A stretch of DNA of 37,653 nt. Source: a virus. The stretch is from positions 1-37,653 of IMG/VR virus record IMGVR_UViG_3300042508_000132, one strand, 5' to 3'. A program made the translations under genes and the position numbers. Position 1 is the first letter of the stretch; each line of letters begins with the position of its first letter. Shown piece by piece: positions 1 to 8,684 of the stretch. The notes beneath the pieces were generated by a model. The model was given only the letters and a program-made list of their open reading frames with translations. It ran no database searches and was not told the origin of the DNA.

Positions 1-270
1 GTAAAAGACCTCAAGGACTTAATCTCTGGGTCATTGAAGACAGGATTAGAGGGAGGGCCTATAAAAATTGGCGTTCACTTCGTTCGCCAAACAAAATCTA
101 AGTTTGACTTCCATAATATATGTCAAATAATATTCGACTTAATGGTGGCATTCGACATAATCGAGGATGATAATATGGACTGTATACTCCCATTTCCTAT
201 GAAGATAGATAACAAGTGGTATACGGTAGACAAAGATAATCCAGGCTGTTATATTTCTATATTGATATAA
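1..270 (+). CDS. RusA-like Holliday junction resolvase, 3' part
   Basis: The frame is open from the first base, so the true start lies upstream of the window; a possible TTG at 34 is not needed. The visible 89 residues (numbered from base 1) contain D36-x-H-N39, D46 and D56-D57. In RusA, an endonuclease that cuts Holliday junctions, the metal-binding Asp residues are D70, D72 and D91. The 21-residue spacing from the first to the last is kept here (D36 to D57), and the Asn after the D-x-D position is kept, but the second Asp is His. Such an enzyme would resolve branched replicating DNA before packaging, which fits a place just upstream of the terminase. The call is made from motif spacing alone and the N-terminal half is not visible. 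Confidence 0.55.
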   Translation, partial: VKDLKDLISGSLKTGLEGGPIKIGVHFVRQTKSKFDFHNICQIIFDLMVAFDIIEDDNMDCILPFPMKIDNKWYTVDKDNPGCYISILI

Positions 271-305
271 GGAATATAAATCAAAATAAACAACTAAATA
301 TAATA

Positions 306-321
306 TACGTTTTTATACGTA
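306..321 (+). promoter_or_regulatory. Small hairpin / direct repeat upstream of the gene at 337
   Basis: TACGT (306-310) pairs with ACGTA (317-321) around a 6-nt loop. The same stretch also reads as a direct repeat of TATACGT at 304-310 and 314-320. It lies 15 bp upstream of the next start codon in a 66-bp AT-rich gap. It could be part of a promoter or leader, but the stem is short and may be chance. Confidence 0.25.
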
Positions 322-336
322 AAACAAACTAATGTT

Positions 337-621
337 ATGAAAAACACAAAAGCAAACAAGGTGGAAGCCACTAATGAAGTGATGCCTACAGTAGAAGTAA
401 TTAACGAACAAGTTAAACCAGTGGTTAAGAAAAACTATAAACCACGTAAGAAACATAACAAGAACAAACAAGAGCAGCCTAAAATTGTTGTCCTTGCAGT
501 AGAAGATGTGGCAATCCCAGAGAATGCCATCCTTGATGTATTTACATCTGAGGATATTACTCCTACTAAGAAAGAAAAATTTAAGTTCCTAAACTGGTTG
601 AGAAAAACTTTTAAATGGTAA
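337..621 (+). CDS. Small basic hypothetical protein upstream of TerL
   Basis: A 94-residue protein I do not recognise. It has a Lys/Arg/Asn-rich middle (about residues 29-50), a short Val/Ile-rich stretch (51-60), and a basic, aromatic C-terminus that could form an amphipathic helix. There is no signal peptide or membrane span. Its stop overlaps the TerL start by 7 nt (ATGGTAA), so the two are probably translationally coupled. That position would suit a terminase small subunit or a packaging accessory factor, but no helix-turn-helix or other TerS feature is visible, so this is only positional inference. Confidence 0.6.
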   Translation: MKNTKANKVEATNEVMPTVEVINEQVKPVVKKNYKPRKKHNKNKQEQPKIVVLAVEDVAIPENAILDVFTSEDITPTKKEKFKFLNWLRKTFKW

Positions 622-2663
622 ATTTCAATAAGAAATACAAGAACGTAGAACACTTTCAAGCCCCGGCGCTTCATTTCCAGAAGCACGGGGTTTACTGTTT
701 TGCACCAGAAGGGACAACCGAGTATACTGAATACTGGGATAAAGAAGAGTCTAGATGTCTTGACGGATATACAGCTCCAAATGGAGATTGGATTAGTGGG
801 TATAACTATTTCTATTTAAACTACTGCCCTATATTAAGGCTTGTAGAGATTCAGTATAAAGATAGGAATGGAAATATAAAAACTAGACGTGAGAAGAATA
901 GGGAGTTTCCTGACTTCTATGACTACGATGCTCATTACTTTACAGCTGTTCAAGATGCTGAAGATGATGGAAAACATATGGTTGTTCTAAAGAAACGTGG
1001 TAGTGGATATTCATTCAAGGGCGCATCAATGCTCGTTAGAAACTACGCTTTAATCCCTGAATCTAAATCATATGCCGTAGCCTCAGAGGCTGAATATCTA
1101 ATAAAGGATGGTGTTTTATCAAAAGCATGGGACTTAATAGACTTTATAGATAACAATACTGCTTGGTCAAAAAAGAAGCTTGTTACAACTAAAATGCATA
1201 GAAAGTCTGGATTTAAAATCAAAGATGAGTTTGGAAACGAGACTGAGGCTGGATTTAAATCTGAGATAATCGGGGTTACATTAAAGAATGACCCAAATAA
1301 AATTCGTGGTAAACGTGGAAAGATAATACTATTCGAGGAGGCTGGTTCCTTCAAGGATATATTGCAAGCATGGCAAATAGCTAGACCGTCAGTAGAAGAA
1401 GATGGATATGCTTACGCTATGCTTATTGCGTATGGTACAGGCGGAGATGAAGGTAGTAGGTTTGATGGATTAAAGGAGATGTTCTACCATGCAGATGGTT
1501 ATAACGTAAAGACTTTCCCTAATATATGGGATACTGGAGCTGAAGGTACTAAATGTGCTTTCTTTGTACCTGTATGGGCTAATATGTCTATGCTTGATGC
1601 AAAAGGCAATAAGCTGTACATGGATAAGTTTGGCAATAGTCTAAAGGAAAAAGCCACTGACTTTGCCATGTCTGAGAGGAAGAAAGTAATAGATGGAGCG
1701 TCAGATTCAAGGGCAATAGATAGATATGTAGCTGAGAACCCAATGACGCCCCAGGAGGCTTGTTTAGAGCTCACTGGTAACATCTTCCCGAAGAAAGACC
1801 TAATGACGCAGCTCAATGCTATACGCGTCAACAAGAAGCTTCAAAACCATAAACAGGTGGGTGATTTAAACTGGGTAAATGGCCAGGTTGAATGGACTAT
1901 AAAGAAGACTGGAGATATTACTAAATATCCATTAGGTAAAGACGATAAGAAAGAAGGATCTATAGTTATATGGGAGCACCCAGTGAAAGATGCACCAGCA
2001 GGATTATATATAGCAGGCAATGACCCTTATGACTTTAACGAAGCTGCTAATTCAACATCACTTGGAGCTACTATAGTATATAAAAGATTCCAAAACTTTG
2101 AAGAGTACTATGACATTATAGTGGCTGAATATACAGGTAGGCCTGATACGGCTGATGAGTACTATGAGAATGTGCGTAAGCTAATGATGTATTATAATGC
2201 TAGATTACTATATGAGAATGAAAAAAAAGGCTTATATACGTACTTTACTAATAAGCACTGTGACTATCTTTTAGCAGACCAGCCTGACATTATATCAGAT
2301 ATTATATCTAAATCCACCGTAAATAGGCGGAAAGGCATACACATGACAAAGGGTATAATAGACTTCTCTGAGATACTAATCAAGGACTGGCTCAACGAAG
2401 AATATGCTCCTGGATACAAAAATTTAACTAGAATATTGTCTGAGCCATTATTGGAAGAACTAATTCAATATAATAGCAAAGGAAACTTTGACCGAGTTAG
2501 AGCACTGCAATGCTTGATGATATATAGAGAACAATTACATAATCTGCATGTAAAAAAGAAAGCAGAAGAAGAAAAAAGTATGAGGCTTTTTGAAGTCCCA
2601 TTATTTGGCTCTAAATGGTTCGAAACAGGTAGAGACAATAGAAAATCATTATTAAATTTTTAA
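615..2663 (+). CDS. terL: Terminase large subunit (TerL)
   Basis: This 682-residue protein is the ATP-driven packaging motor and headful nuclease that docks on the portal. The N-terminal ATPase half has a degenerate Walker A-like stretch, KKRGSGYSFKG (residues 126-136), and a Walker B with catalytic Glu, KIILFEE (236-242). The C-terminal RNase H-like nuclease half has D470 after a beta strand (AGNDP), an acidic YENE (533-536) and D626 in FDRVRAL, which fit the three-acid metal site of TerL nucleases. Length is typical. The start at 615 is used because no other in-frame ATG precedes the ATPase domain. The portal gene starts 7 nt after the stop. Confidence 0.93.
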   Translation: MVNFNKKYKNVEHFQAPALHFQKHGVYCFAPEGTTEYTEYWDKEESRCLDGYTAPNGDWISGYNYFYLNYCPILRLVEIQYKDRNGNIKTRREKNREFPDFYDYDAHYFTAVQDAEDDGKHMVVLKKRGSGYSFKGASMLVRNYALIPESKSYAVASEAEYLIKDGVLSKAWDLIDFIDNNTAWSKKKLVTTKMHRKSGFKIKDEFGNETEAGFKSEIIGVTLKNDPNKIRGKRGKIILFEEAGSFKDILQAWQIARPSVEEDGYAYAMLIAYGTGGDEGSRFDGLKEMFYHADGYNVKTFPNIWDTGAEGTKCAFFVPVWANMSMLDAKGNKLYMDKFGNSLKEKATDFAMSERKKVIDGASDSRAIDRYVAENPMTPQEACLELTGNIFPKKDLMTQLNAIRVNKKLQNHKQVGDLNWVNGQVEWTIKKTGDITKYPLGKDDKKEGSIVIWEHPVKDAPAGLYIAGNDPYDFNEAANSTSLGATIVYKRFQNFEEYYDIIVAEYTGRPDTADEYYENVRKLMMYYNARLLYENEKKGLYTYFTNKHCDYLLADQPDIISDIISKSTVNRRKGIHMTKGIIDFSEILIKDWLNEEYAPGYKNLTRILSEPLLEELIQYNSKGNFDRVRALQCLMIYREQLHNLHVKKKAEEEKSMRLFEVPLFGSKWFETGRDNRKSLLNF

Positions 2664-2669
2664 GCGCTT

Positions 2670-5213
2670 ATGAAAAATCAAATAACTGCATTCCCAATAC
2701 AGAAGCTTCCAATGAAGCAAAAGGATGAGGAATGGGGAGAACTATGCGTCGACTACATAATAAGTAGTGGAGAGCAGAACTCGAAGATGTTTGGAGACAA
2801 GACTGAATTCGATGAAATGAAATCGAACTACGATCTATACAATAGTATCTTTGACAAAAACGACCTGAAGTATGTTACAGACCCATTTAATCAAGAAGAT
2901 GGATTTCCTGCTTCACCTCAGAACTTCAATATAATAAAACCAAAAATAGACCTTTTAATTGGAGAGGAAACTAAAAGGCCTGACAATTATAAGATATCCA
3001 GGACCAGTCAATCAGCTGCATCAGATATGCAGGATTCTATGAAGCAAATGCTTATGGAATATGTAATGGCATCTGTAACTGCATCAATGTCAGAGGAACA
3101 AGCTGCTGAATTTCAAGCTAAGCTTGAGTCTGGTGAGGTTATGCCACCTGAGAAGATTGCGTCATTTATGTCTAAAGAGTATAAAGATGTAGCAGAATCA
3201 TCTGCATATCATGCAATGAGTTATCTTAAGGAGAGGCTTAATACGAGACATGAATTTAATAAAGGATTCTCTGACTTGCTAAAAGGTTCTAAAGAGATAT
3301 TTTATGTAGGGATTCAAAACGGGGATCCTACATTGGAGCGAGTAAATCCATTATACTTCACTCATGACACTGCACCTGACTTAGAATTCATTGAAGATGG
3401 AGACTGGGCTTGCAGACGAATGAGAATGTCTTATACAGAAGCATATGATAGATTGTACGATAAAATGTCAGAAAAAGACCTAGACAAGCTATTGGATATT
3501 ACAGGACAAAAACCTACATCAGGCAAATACGGCCCTATGAAGAATTCAATGGTTGATTACGTGCACATGGACACTATGATATCAAATCCTAGAAATGAAG
3601 ACAATTTTGACTCAAATGTCGTTAACGTATGGCATGCTACATGGAAATCATATAAGAAAATAGGCTTCGTTAAGTATATAGACGATAATGGAGAATTGGT
3701 AGAAACTGTTGTCTCTGAGAACTATTTGGTTATTGGAACAGAAGAGTCTATTGAATGGAAATGGGTTATTGAGGTATGGGAAGGCTACAGAATTGGGGCT
3801 GATTTATACGTAGGAGTGCAGCCGATAGAATACCAACATGTATCTAGAGAAAATCCAAATTCGCAGAAATTGCCATACTTCGGCGTAATATATAATGGTG
3901 GAAAATCATTAGTGTCAATAATGAAGCCACTTCAATATATGTATATTATACTTTGGTATCGACTTGAGTTGGCGCTAGCTAGAGATAAAGGTAAGGTACT
4001 TAATATGGACATAACGCAGATACCTAAGGACATGAATATAGATCCAGCAAAATGGATGCACTATTTATCTGCAGTAGGTGTTAACTTTATTAATCCATAC
4101 GACAATGGATATGATATTCCAGGCAGAGAAGGAGGTAGGGCTAGTGGCTTTAATCAGATAGCTGCAGTGGACTTAACAATGTCTAATGTTATTGGAGAGT
4201 ACGTCAATCTTATGTCTAAGATAGAAGATATGATATCAGAAATATCTGGTGTAACTAGGCAAAGACAAGGTTCTATATCAAGTAGCGAGCTTGTTGGAAA
4301 TGTTGAACGCTCTGTACAGCAGTCCGCATATATAACTGAATCGTTATTCTGGACCCATAGCCAATGTAAAAAGAACGTCTTAAAAGGGCTTATAAATACA
4401 GCTAAAGAGGCATGGAGAGATTCAGGTAAGACTAAATTACATTACATACTTGATGATTCCACAAGGACATTCCTTGAATTAGAGGAGCCATTCTTCTATG
4501 AAGATATGGATATATTTGTTGTAGATTCAACTAAAGAGATGCAAAACCTTGAAATGGTTAAAAGCCTTTATCAACCTGCGATGCAGAACGGAGCTACGCT
4601 TCTTGATATTGCCGAGATTATAACTCTTGATAATATTACAGAGATGAAGCAAGCGTTGAAGCGCATTGAAGAGAAAAGGATGCAATTGCAAGAGCAGGCT
4701 AATCAAGCTGAGAATGATAGACAAATGCAGCTTATACAAGCCCAAAACGAAGCCAAGCAAGTTGAAATGCAGCTTAGGTCTGCTGAGCTTGATATGGAGA
4801 AATATAAGATAGATACTGATAATCAGACTAGAATATATGTTGCCCAGCTTAACGCATATAGAGGCGCTGAGGATTTAGATGCAGATATGAATGGAGTTCC
4901 AGATCCAATAGAACTTGGAAATCTAGCCATAAAACAAACTCAAATGAATGCAGATATAGCTGATAAGGCTATGCAAGCGTCAGAGAAAATGAGAGCTGAA
5001 TCTGCTAAGATAGATATAGAAAAAAGAAAAGTAGCCGCATCTGAGAAGGCAGAGCAAGCTAAGGTAGAGATTGAGAAATCAAAACTTAATCTTGAAAGAT
5101 ACAAGGTAGAGCAAGCCAAGGTTCTTCAAAAAGCCAAAGATGATGCAGCCTACAAAAGAGAACAATTAAAAGCAAAAACAGCTAGAGCTAATAAGGTTTC
5201 TGGCGAGAAATAA
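2670..5213 (+). CDS. Portal protein with long helical C-terminal extension
   Basis: An 847-residue protein directly after TerL. It has the mixed, Tyr/Trp-rich body of large portals of crAss-like and related Bacteroidota phages, which form the dodecameric DNA channel at one capsid vertex. From about residue 660 the chain becomes Gln/Glu/Lys/Ala-rich and is predicted to be coiled coil to the end, like the barrel/crown extension of P22-type portals. The coiled coil is interrupted at 731-760 by a D-x-D-x-N-G-x-x-D-x-x-E loop (D737-E748) that matches the calcium-ligand spacing of an EF-hand. The scaffold-like gene follows after 18 bp. Identity comes mainly from position, size and overall composition, so it is strong but not motif-proven. 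Confidence 0.85.
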   Translation: MKNQITAFPIQKLPMKQKDEEWGELCVDYIISSGEQNSKMFGDKTEFDEMKSNYDLYNSIFDKNDLKYVTDPFNQEDGFPASPQNFNIIKPKIDLLIGEETKRPDNYKISRTSQSAASDMQDSMKQMLMEYVMASVTASMSEEQAAEFQAKLESGEVMPPEKIASFMSKEYKDVAESSAYHAMSYLKERLNTRHEFNKGFSDLLKGSKEIFYVGIQNGDPTLERVNPLYFTHDTAPDLEFIEDGDWACRRMRMSYTEAYDRLYDKMSEKDLDKLLDITGQKPTSGKYGPMKNSMVDYVHMDTMISNPRNEDNFDSNVVNVWHATWKSYKKIGFVKYIDDNGELVETVVSENYLVIGTEESIEWKWVIEVWEGYRIGADLYVGVQPIEYQHVSRENPNSQKLPYFGVIYNGGKSLVSIMKPLQYMYIILWYRLELALARDKGKVLNMDITQIPKDMNIDPAKWMHYLSAVGVNFINPYDNGYDIPGREGGRASGFNQIAAVDLTMSNVIGEYVNLMSKIEDMISEISGVTRQRQGSISSSELVGNVERSVQQSAYITESLFWTHSQCKKNVLKGLINTAKEAWRDSGKTKLHYILDDSTRTFLELEEPFFYEDMDIFVVDSTKEMQNLEMVKSLYQPAMQNGATLLDIAEIITLDNITEMKQALKRIEEKRMQLQEQANQAENDRQMQLIQAQNEAKQVEMQLRSAELDMEKYKIDTDNQTRIYVAQLNAYRGAEDLDADMNGVPDPIELGNLAIKQTQMNADIADKAMQASEKMRAESAKIDIEKRKVAASEKAEQAKVEIEKSKLNLERYKVEQAKVLQKAKDDAAYKREQLKAKTARANKVSGEK

Positions 5214-5231
5214 ATTTAAATAGATTAAATT

Positions 5232-6329
5232 ATGAAAGATACACTAAATGGATTTTCTGCCATATTCGAAGAGATATCGAACGAAGGTATTGACCCAGAG
5301 AAAGTATTAGGCGGAGGAAACGAGCCAGAGATAGATGAGAATGGAAATGTTAAATATAGCGAAAAGCTAGATAGGCTTCCATCAGGTGATGAGCCAGATA
5401 TGACTCCGGATGATTTGGATATAGAGCCAGACAAGGATGACGATGATGAACCAGAAGAAAAGATATCTACAGAAGAAGATGAGCCTGCTGAAACAGGAGA
5501 TGAGGCTACTGCTTTATTCTTTGATGCGATAGCAGAGGCTGCTGGGTGGGAAGATATTGACGCTGAGGCAAAACCAAAGACTCCAGAGGAGCTTATAGAA
5601 TACTTTAAGGACGTTATATCTGAGAACTCAAAACCTCAATACGCTAATGATGATGTAGCAGCTCTTGATGAATTCGTTAGAAACGGTGGAAAGATGGAGG
5701 ACTTTATCAAGGCTTCCGGTGAATTCGACTATGATAACATAGACACATCTAATGAGTATATGCAAAAACGAGTAGTTAGCGAATTCTTATCAAAGAAAGG
5801 TTTCTCGGAAGCTCAAATATCAAGAAAGCTAGAGAAGTATGAAGATGCTGAAATTCTAGAAGACGAGGCAAAAGACGCAATTGAGTCTCTAAAAGAGATG
5901 GCTCAAGAAGACAAGAAAACGCTATTAGAAGAACAGAAGAAAAGTAGAGCTCTCGCAGAACAGGAACAACAAAAGTTTGTTGACACCGTTATGAGTGAAA
6001 TAGAGGCTATGGACAATGTTCGCGGTATTAAAATACCAAAAGAAGATAAAAAAGCCTTGACCAATTATCTATTTAATGTAGAATCTGACGGTAGAACTAA
6101 ATATCAAAAGGACTACGCCAAATCTACTAAAAACTTAATAGAGTCCGCATACTTCACTATGAAGGGCGACTCACTATTAAACTCCGCGAAAAAAAGTGGA
6201 GAAACAACCGCCACTGATAAATTCAGACAGGCGATAAAGACGACTGGGCTTGGAAAGTCTAAACAGCCAATAAGTACCGGAGCTAGTGCACCACTATGGA
6301 CCTTAGCCTCAAAATCACTACTGGCATAA
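5232..6329 (+). CDS. Acidic scaffold-like capsid assembly protein
   Basis: A 365-residue protein between portal and MCP, the usual place of a scaffolding protein. The first ~110 residues are very acidic and probably disordered (runs of D/E near residues 66-90). The rest is charged and strongly helical, with likely coiled coil at about residues 185-255 and a basic C-terminal tail. This architecture fits an internal scaffold whose C-terminus contacts the capsid protein. No protease motif is seen. I do not recognise a specific family; the role is inferred from position and composition. It is followed by a 31-bp gap that holds a perfect palindrome before the MCP. Confidence 0.6.
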   Translation: MKDTLNGFSAIFEEISNEGIDPEKVLGGGNEPEIDENGNVKYSEKLDRLPSGDEPDMTPDDLDIEPDKDDDDEPEEKISTEEDEPAETGDEATALFFDAIAEAAGWEDIDAEAKPKTPEELIEYFKDVISENSKPQYANDDVAALDEFVRNGGKMEDFIKASGEFDYDNIDTSNEYMQKRVVSEFLSKKGFSEAQISRKLEKYEDAEILEDEAKDAIESLKEMAQEDKKTLLEEQKKSRALAEQEQQKFVDTVMSEIEAMDNVRGIKIPKEDKKALTNYLFNVESDGRTKYQKDYAKSTKNLIESAYFTMKGDSLLNSAKKSGETTATDKFRQAIKTTGLGKSKQPISTGASAPLWTLASKSLLA

Positions 6330-6331
6330 TA

Positions 6332-6345
6332 TAATTGGCCAATTA
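6332..6345. promoter_or_regulatory. 14-bp perfect palindrome upstream of MCP
   Basis: TAATTGGCCAATTA is a perfect inverted repeat lying 15 bp before the MCP start codon, in a gap of only 31 bp. It could be a protein-binding operator. As RNA it has no room for a loop unless the inner bases open. It is followed by ATTAATTAAT (6342-6351), a 10-mer also present before the gene at 9520. Confidence 0.35.
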
Positions 6346-6360
6346 ATTAATCAGTTTTAT

Positions 6361-7836
6361 ATGGAAAATTCAATTCTTAATGACTTGGTAATGTATAAAG
6401 GAAAATGGTTCTCTGACCTTGTGGATGAGAATATGTTAGCCAATGCATTACTTACAAAACCTCATGAAGTTGCCGGCGTAGTATCCTACGTGTTTGGTGC
6501 AATGGATCAGGGGTACAGCTCTGTACTTGACTTCTTAACAGGAGGTATGGGCAAAAAAATGACTATCGACCAACGCGAATATCGTTGGAAAGTTATGATC
6601 GATTCAGACCGTGCTGTAACAATTCGCTCTGCGAAATGGAATGGTGCTGCAGTAGATTCAAATTCTAAGGCAGGTCTTGGCAACACTCCTATCATGCTAT
6701 CTGTTGAAGATAAATGGTTTGGTCCAGGTGCTATAATCGAACTTGACGACAAAGAATATCAATTACGCGTAGCCGGCACTCCTTATCAGGATGGCAACGA
6801 GTGGGTTTACACTTGCTTTATTGCTGACGGTCAAGCCGATTCTTATGTTCCTTATCAATATTTACAAGCCGGATGTCAAGTATCTCGTCTTGGTTCTGCA
6901 TACGAAGAGTATTCTGAAGAAGCAGATATCATCAACTACAATACTCATATTGAGTTGAAAAACCACTTGACTACTCACCGTTTGTCTTATGACATCACCG
7001 GTTCTGCATACAGCACTGTATTAGCAGTTGGTTTGAAAGATCCTAAATCAGGAAAAACTACTTACTTGTGGTCTGACTTCCAGGAATGGAAAGCCATGCG
7101 TGAGTGGAACAAACGTATGGAACGTCAATTAGTATATTCTAAATACAATGCTAATTCAGATGGTACTACAGACCTTATGGGTACAAACGGACGTCCAGTT
7201 TATATTGGCGCCGGATTGTTACAACAGATTGCTCCTGCTAACCGTCGTTACTATACTCAGTTGAGCGCAGACTTACTTGAAGACTTCTTATTTGATATGT
7301 CTTATAATATGTTGGGTGCTTCTGAACGTAAATTCGTAGCCTTCACTGGCGAGATGGGTATGCGTGAGTTCGACCGTGTATTGAAAGAAAAAGTTGCAGC
7401 TTATACAGTTGTTGACTCTAAATTCATTACAGGCGCTGGACAACAGTTAATCCTTGGTGGTCAATTTACCACATACAGAATGACTAATGGTATTGAGCTT
7501 ACAGTTCGCCATATGCCTTTGTATGACGATATTATCCACAACCGTAAGTTACATCCAGTTACTGGTAAACCACTTGAGTCTTATCGTTTCACTTTCTTAG
7601 ATTTTGGAACCCGTGATGGTGAAGCCAACATCGTAAAAGTTGTACGTAAAGAACGTGAGTTGTCTATCTGGCATACTGGTGGTTCTGTAACCCCTGGAGC
7701 TGGATACGCTAAGTCTATCAGTACTTTACGCTCTAACGCTAAAGACGGATATTCTGTACACTTCTTAGGTGAATGCGGTATCATGGTACGTGACCCACGC
7801 GCTTGCGGTGAGTTAATCATGGACATTGCAGAGTAA
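6361..7836 (+). CDS. Major capsid protein (MCP)
   Basis: This 491-residue protein has the size, position and general sequence character of crAss-like major capsid proteins (HK97 fold), including a start resembling MENSILNDLVMYKG. Many copies form the icosahedral shell around the scaffold and portal. Codon use supports very high expression: Arg is almost always CGT/CGC here, while neighbouring genes mostly use AGA/AGG. There is no obvious cleaved prohead delta domain; the protein starts directly with structured sequence. Two hairpins follow the stop. I assign it from family memory plus context. Confidence 0.88.
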   Translation: MENSILNDLVMYKGKWFSDLVDENMLANALLTKPHEVAGVVSYVFGAMDQGYSSVLDFLTGGMGKKMTIDQREYRWKVMIDSDRAVTIRSAKWNGAAVDSNSKAGLGNTPIMLSVEDKWFGPGAIIELDDKEYQLRVAGTPYQDGNEWVYTCFIADGQADSYVPYQYLQAGCQVSRLGSAYEEYSEEADIINYNTHIELKNHLTTHRLSYDITGSAYSTVLAVGLKDPKSGKTTYLWSDFQEWKAMREWNKRMERQLVYSKYNANSDGTTDLMGTNGRPVYIGAGLLQQIAPANRRYYTQLSADLLEDFLFDMSYNMLGASERKFVAFTGEMGMREFDRVLKEKVAAYTVVDSKFITGAGQQLILGGQFTTYRMTNGIELTVRHMPLYDDIIHNRKLHPVTGKPLESYRFTFLDFGTRDGEANIVKVVRKERELSIWHTGGSVTPGAGYAKSISTLRSNAKDGYSVHFLGECGIMVRDPRACGELIMDIAE

Positions 7837-7848
7837 TAAATAAAATAT

Positions 7849-7897
7849 ATATGCGGTGGTTGGTTCTGCCGCATATTACAATATGGCATATTGCCAT
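7849..7897 (+). promoter_or_regulatory. Tandem hairpins between MCP and next gene
   Basis: Two inverted repeats sit back to back in the 95-bp gap after the MCP. The first is ATATGCGG (7849-7856) pairing with CCGCATAT (7869-7876) across a 12-nt loop. The second is ATGGCA (7883-7888) pairing with TGCCAT (7892-7897) across 3 nt. No U-tract follows, so this is not a classical intrinsic terminator. Protecting the MCP message end or partly attenuating downstream expression are possible roles. Confidence 0.45.
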
Positions 7898-7931
7898 CTT
7901 ATGTAAAACTAATCTTATAAATAAAATATAA

Positions 7932-8684
7932 ATGATAGTAACACTTAGACACAAACGCAAAGACCCATGGGCTGGCGTTACAAAATATAAAGGATGCTTT
8001 GACTATATTAGTCCACTATTATCTAGATCTGGAAATGCACATACTGGATTAGAGAAAGAAGACTCTGAAAGACTTGAAGCAGCACTTCACTTAACACCTG
8101 GAACATTACTTCCATATAGTAAATATTGGAATACGTTCGCTGTTAAGATAACAAATAAAGAATTAGTCCTTAACACTGAAATGCCGTGGGATGAATTGCA
8201 ATATTTGTTTTTAAAGAATCATAGCAAGGTTGCGAATAGCATTAGCGATTCAAATCCAGGAGCTACATGGGTTCTTATAAATAAAGAAATTGAAGCTCAA
8301 GAAGCTAACAAATCTTCTCGTAGACGAAGAGAGGCTATTAAAGAGTTTGATAAAATGTCTATCAATGACATGAGAAAATGTTTACGACTACTTGGTATTA
8401 AATCAGATGGATTATCTAATGAACTCATAGAGAATAGAACTTATGACTTCGTAGAGAAAGAACCTGATAAATTCTTTGCTAAATGGGTAGACAACAAAAC
8501 AAAAGAAACAGAGTATATAATCGAGGCTGCTATATCTAAAAATATAATCAGGCGCTCTAGAAATATATACTATTACGGAACGGAAGTTATAGGAAATTCT
8601 ATGGATGATACCATTGTTCATTTAAATGATAAAAAGAATCAAGACCTAAAACTTGCAATTATGAACGATTTAGAAAGTAAATAA
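7932..8684 (+). CDS. Head-associated hypothetical protein with SAP-like motif
   Basis: A 250-residue protein of unknown function directly downstream of the MCP. Residues about 142-176 (MSINDMRKCLRLLGIKSDGL, then SNELIENR) resemble the SAP/Rho-N helix-extended loop-helix, a small nucleic-acid-binding fold with the pattern hxxhRxxhxxxGhxxxGxxxxLhxR. A basic SSRRRRE stretch precedes it near residue 130. The N-terminal part is mixed alpha/beta with conserved-looking Trp and Pro residues. Its stop overlaps the next ATG by one base (TAATG), so it is translated with the connector-like protein. Likely a virion or head-completion protein that may touch DNA; this is inference. Confidence 0.6.
   Translation: MIVTLRHKRKDPWAGVTKYKGCFDYISPLLSRSGNAHTGLEKEDSERLEAALHLTPGTLLPYSKYWNTFAVKITNKELVLNTEMPWDELQYLFLKNHSKVANSISDSNPGATWVLINKEIEAQEANKSSRRRREAIKEFDKMSINDMRKCLRLLGIKSDGLSNELIENRTYDFVEKEPDKFFAKWVDNKTKETEYIIEAAISKNIIRRSRNIYYYGTEVIGNSMDDTIVHLNDKKNQDLKLAIMNDLESK

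Noticed and set aside
7851-7931. 26-codon ORF ending exactly at the ATG of the gene at 7932
   Set aside because: Its start lies inside a hairpin stem and most of its length is explained by the two inverted repeats; there is no other sign of coding.
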